Assembly: GCF_014199265.1 (NCBI RefSeq)
Contig: NZ_JACIJG010000007.1
Span: 1 to 64,000, forward strand
DNA: 64,000 nt
Direction: 5' to 3'
Origin: Brucella daejeonensis
GTDB taxonomy: Bacteria > Pseudomonadota > Alphaproteobacteria > Rhizobiales > Rhizobiaceae
The notes under the pieces were generated by a model that was not told where the DNA came from, did no database searches, and worked only from the letters and a program-made list of their open reading frames with translations. A program made the translations under genes and the position numbers. Within the stretch, counting starts at the first letter, position 1. Each line of letters begins with the position of its first letter. Of this stretch, positions 62,443-64,000 are shown one piece after another.

Positions 62443-63051
62443 ATGAGCTTCACCCTGCCTCCGCTTCCCTATGCAACCAACGCCCTCGAAGGCGCAGGCA
62501 TGGGAACGGAAACGCTTGAGTTGCACCATGGCAAGCATCATCAGGCCTATGTAACCGCGCTGAACGGCTTCGTCGAAAAGAACGACGCGCTCAAGGGCAA
62601 ATCCCTTGAAGAAATCGTGCTGTTTGCGAAAGACAAGGCTGACCTGGCCCCCGTTTTCAACAATGCCGGCCAGCACTGGAACCACAATCTTTTCTGGCAG
62701 AACCTCTCGCCGAACGGCGGTCGCCTGCCCGGCGCGCTGGAAAAGAAGATCGTTGAGGATTTCGGCGGCGTGGACCAGTTCAAGGAAGCCTTCAAGGCTG
62801 CGGCTGTCGGCCAGTTCGGCTCAGGCTGGGCATGGCTGGTTCTGGCCGATGACGGCAAGCTGAAAGTTGCCAAGACGCCAAACGGCTCCAATCCGCTCGC
62901 AACGGGCGAAGGCAAGGCGCTGTTGGGGCTTGATGTCTGGGAGCATAGCTATTATCTCGATTTCCGTAATCGTCGGCCTGACTATGTGACGAACTTCCTC
63001 GACAAGCTGGCCAATTACGAATTCGCGGAAGCCACCCTGAAGGCAGCATGA
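62443..63051 (+). CDS. sodB: Superoxide dismutase, Fe type
   Basis: SodB converts superoxide to oxygen and peroxide in the cytoplasm. The 202-residue protein shows metal ligands in LHHGKHHQAYV, NNAGQHWNHNLFW and DVWEHSYYLDFRN. Gln at the NAGQHWNH position is the Fe-type feature; Mn forms carry Gly there. ATG 62443 follows AAGGAG; the frame extends ten codons upstream. Confidence 0.96.
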   Translation: MSFTLPPLPYATNALEGAGMGTETLELHHGKHHQAYVTALNGFVEKNDALKGKSLEEIVLFAKDKADLAPVFNNAGQHWNHNLFWQNLSPNGGRLPGALEKKIVEDFGGVDQFKEAFKAAAVGQFGSGWAWLVLADDGKLKVAKTPNGSNPLATGEGKALLGLDVWEHSYYLDFRNRRPDYVTNFLDKLANYEFAEATLKAA

Positions 63052-63060
63052 CGCGTTGAA

Positions 63061-63074
63061 TTGATTGCAATCAA
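63061..63074. promoter_or_regulatory. Perfect FNR/FixK-type palindrome upstream of fpr
   Basis: TTGAT (63061-63065) and ATCAA (63070-63074) with TGCA between match the FNR/FixK consensus exactly. The site lies between sodB and fpr, about 150 bases before the fpr ATG. It could tie fpr to low-oxygen control; function untested. Confidence 0.6.
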
Positions 63075-63225
63075 AGCATTTTGCCTGCGGAAGATGCAAG
63101 CTCCATGGAGCTGCGTGGCTGCGGGCGAAATGCAGCAATGACCGATAAAGACCGAACCAACCGATCCATTCCGCAGGCGCCGTCCTCCCAAGCGGTGCAG
63201 GAGCAAGACAGAGACAGTTCCGAAG

Positions 63226-64000
63226 ATGAGCAGTAATTTTAATCAGGAAACCGTCACCGACATCCATCACTGGACCGATACGCTGTTTTCCTTCCGCACG
63301 ACACGTGACCCCGGCTTCCGCTTCCAGAGCGGCCAGTTCATCATGATGGGTCTGGAAGTGAACGGAAAGCCGCTGACCCGCGCCTATTCCATTGCGTCGA
63401 GCCTTTATGAAGACGGTCTGGAATTCTTCTCGATCAAGGTGCCGAACGGTCCGCTGACCTCGAAGCTTCAGCATCTGAAGAAGGGCGACCAGATCATCCT
63501 CTCCAAGAAGCCCGTCGGCACGCTGCTCTACGACAATCTGAAGCCGGGCAAGAATCTCTGGTTGCTTTCGACCGGCACCGGCCTTGCGCCATTCCTGTCG
63601 ATCATCCGCGACCTCGAAGCCTATGAGCGCTTCGAGAAGATCATTCTCGTGCATGGCGTGCGTCAGGTCGCCGAGCTTGCCTATACGGATTTCATCTCCA
63701 AGGAACTGCCGCAGGACGAATTCCTCGGCGAAATGGTACAAAAGCAGCTCATCTATTATCCGACCGTCACCCGTGAGCCTTACAAGAACCGCGGACGCCT
63801 GACCGATCTCATCCGTTCGGGACAGATTTTCAAGGATATCGGCCTGCCGGAATTCAACCATGAAGACGACCGCATGATGCTGTGCGGCAGCCCGGAAATG
63901 CTGGCGGAAACGAAGCAGATTCTGGAAGAGCGCGGTTTTAAGGAAGGTAGCCAGAGCGAAGCTGGCGAATACGTCATCGAAAAGGCCTTCGTTGAAAAAT
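63226..64000 (+). CDS. fpr: Ferredoxin-NADP reductase (lacks only its stop codon in the window)
   Basis: Fpr exchanges electrons between NADPH and ferredoxin or flavodoxin. The 258 residues seen begin MSSNFNQETVTDIHHW and include the FAD motif RAYSIASS, GPLTSKLQHLKKGD, and the NADP site STGTGLAPFLSIIRDLEAYERF. CGSPEM marks the nicotinamide side. The last residues seen are YVIEKAFVEK, the usual C-terminus, and base 64000 is T, probably the first base of the stop. Confidence 0.95.
   Translation, partial: MSSNFNQETVTDIHHWTDTLFSFRTTRDPGFRFQSGQFIMMGLEVNGKPLTRAYSIASSLYEDGLEFFSIKVPNGPLTSKLQHLKKGDQIILSKKPVGTLLYDNLKPGKNLWLLSTGTGLAPFLSIIRDLEAYERFEKIILVHGVRQVAELAYTDFISKELPQDEFLGEMVQKQLIYYPTVTREPYKNRGRLTDLIRSGQIFKDIGLPEFNHEDDRMMLCGSPEMLAETKQILEERGFKEGSQSEAGEYVIEKAFVEK

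Noticed and set aside
1-64000. CRISPR array, tRNA, rRNA, prophage or IS element
   Set aside because: I saw no regularly spaced direct repeats, no tRNA or rRNA-like stretch, and no transposase, integrase or phage protein among the recognised genes.

Overview
The window looks like core chromosome of a Brucella/Ochrobactrum-clade alphaproteobacterium (Hyphomicrobiales). Reasons: the split atpI-atpB-atpE-b'-b ATP synthase operon and its Brucella-like b' protein, the ccoNOQP-ccoGHIS order with an FNR/FixK box, a PuuE-UraD fusion, an IalB family protein, and many palindromic repeats of kinds common in this order. The species call is inference from recalled protein families; no search was run. I saw no rRNA, tRNA, CRISPR array, prophage or insertion sequence.

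Layout. 1-80: end of an unidentified gene. 230-3117: F0 ATP synthase operon (minus), with a good promoter at 3176-3204. 3451-10283: SleB-type hydrolase, LprI-like protein, Hsp70-like ATPase, der, a TPR membrane protein and a polysaccharide deacetylase. 10428-15539: MFS transporter, ArsR plus SRPBCC pair, a ClpP paralogue, an ArsC-like protein, and ada overlapping a 2OG-Fe(II) oxygenase gene. 15732-18999: dsbD, L,D-transpeptidase and DsbA-like genes in a row. 19231-21254: OmpR-type two-component system. 21310-29429: cbb3 oxidase and its assembly genes. 29410-46821: purine-to-glycerate island. 46874-52478: TRAP transporter with its own two-component system. 52675-56766: cupin, IalB, MATE and proline racemase-family genes. 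57154-59609: carboxynorspermidine pathway. 60076-64000: MFS transporter, SufR-like regulator, Fe-SOD and ferredoxin-NADP reductase.

The largest functional block is 29.4-46.8 kb. GuaD makes xanthine from guanine. XdhABC oxidises it to urate, and PuuD, a membrane urate hydroxylase with a cytochrome c tail, gives 5-hydroxyisourate. UraH and the UraD half of the fusion give allantoin, the PuuE half opens the ring, and a ureidoglycine aminohydrolase acts further down. Gcl, Hyi, GlxR and glycerate kinase then turn glyoxylate into phosphoglycerate. The allantoate-hydrolysing and ureidoglycolate-cleaving steps are not encoded here. An IclR and a LysR regulator sit divergently inside the island.

The other striking feature is the density of dispersed palindromic repeats, in at least three families. 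One copy supplies the last codons of hyi, one lies just before the clpP-like ribosome binding site, and one REP-like copy is flanked by 13-bp direct repeats. Structured non-coding stretches also precede sodB and the MATE gene. I found no clearly unprecedented multi-gene system; the best leads are the repeat-derived coding end of hyi, the ada-linked oxygenase, the redox/L,D-transpeptidase cluster, the ClpP paralogue, and the structured leaders.
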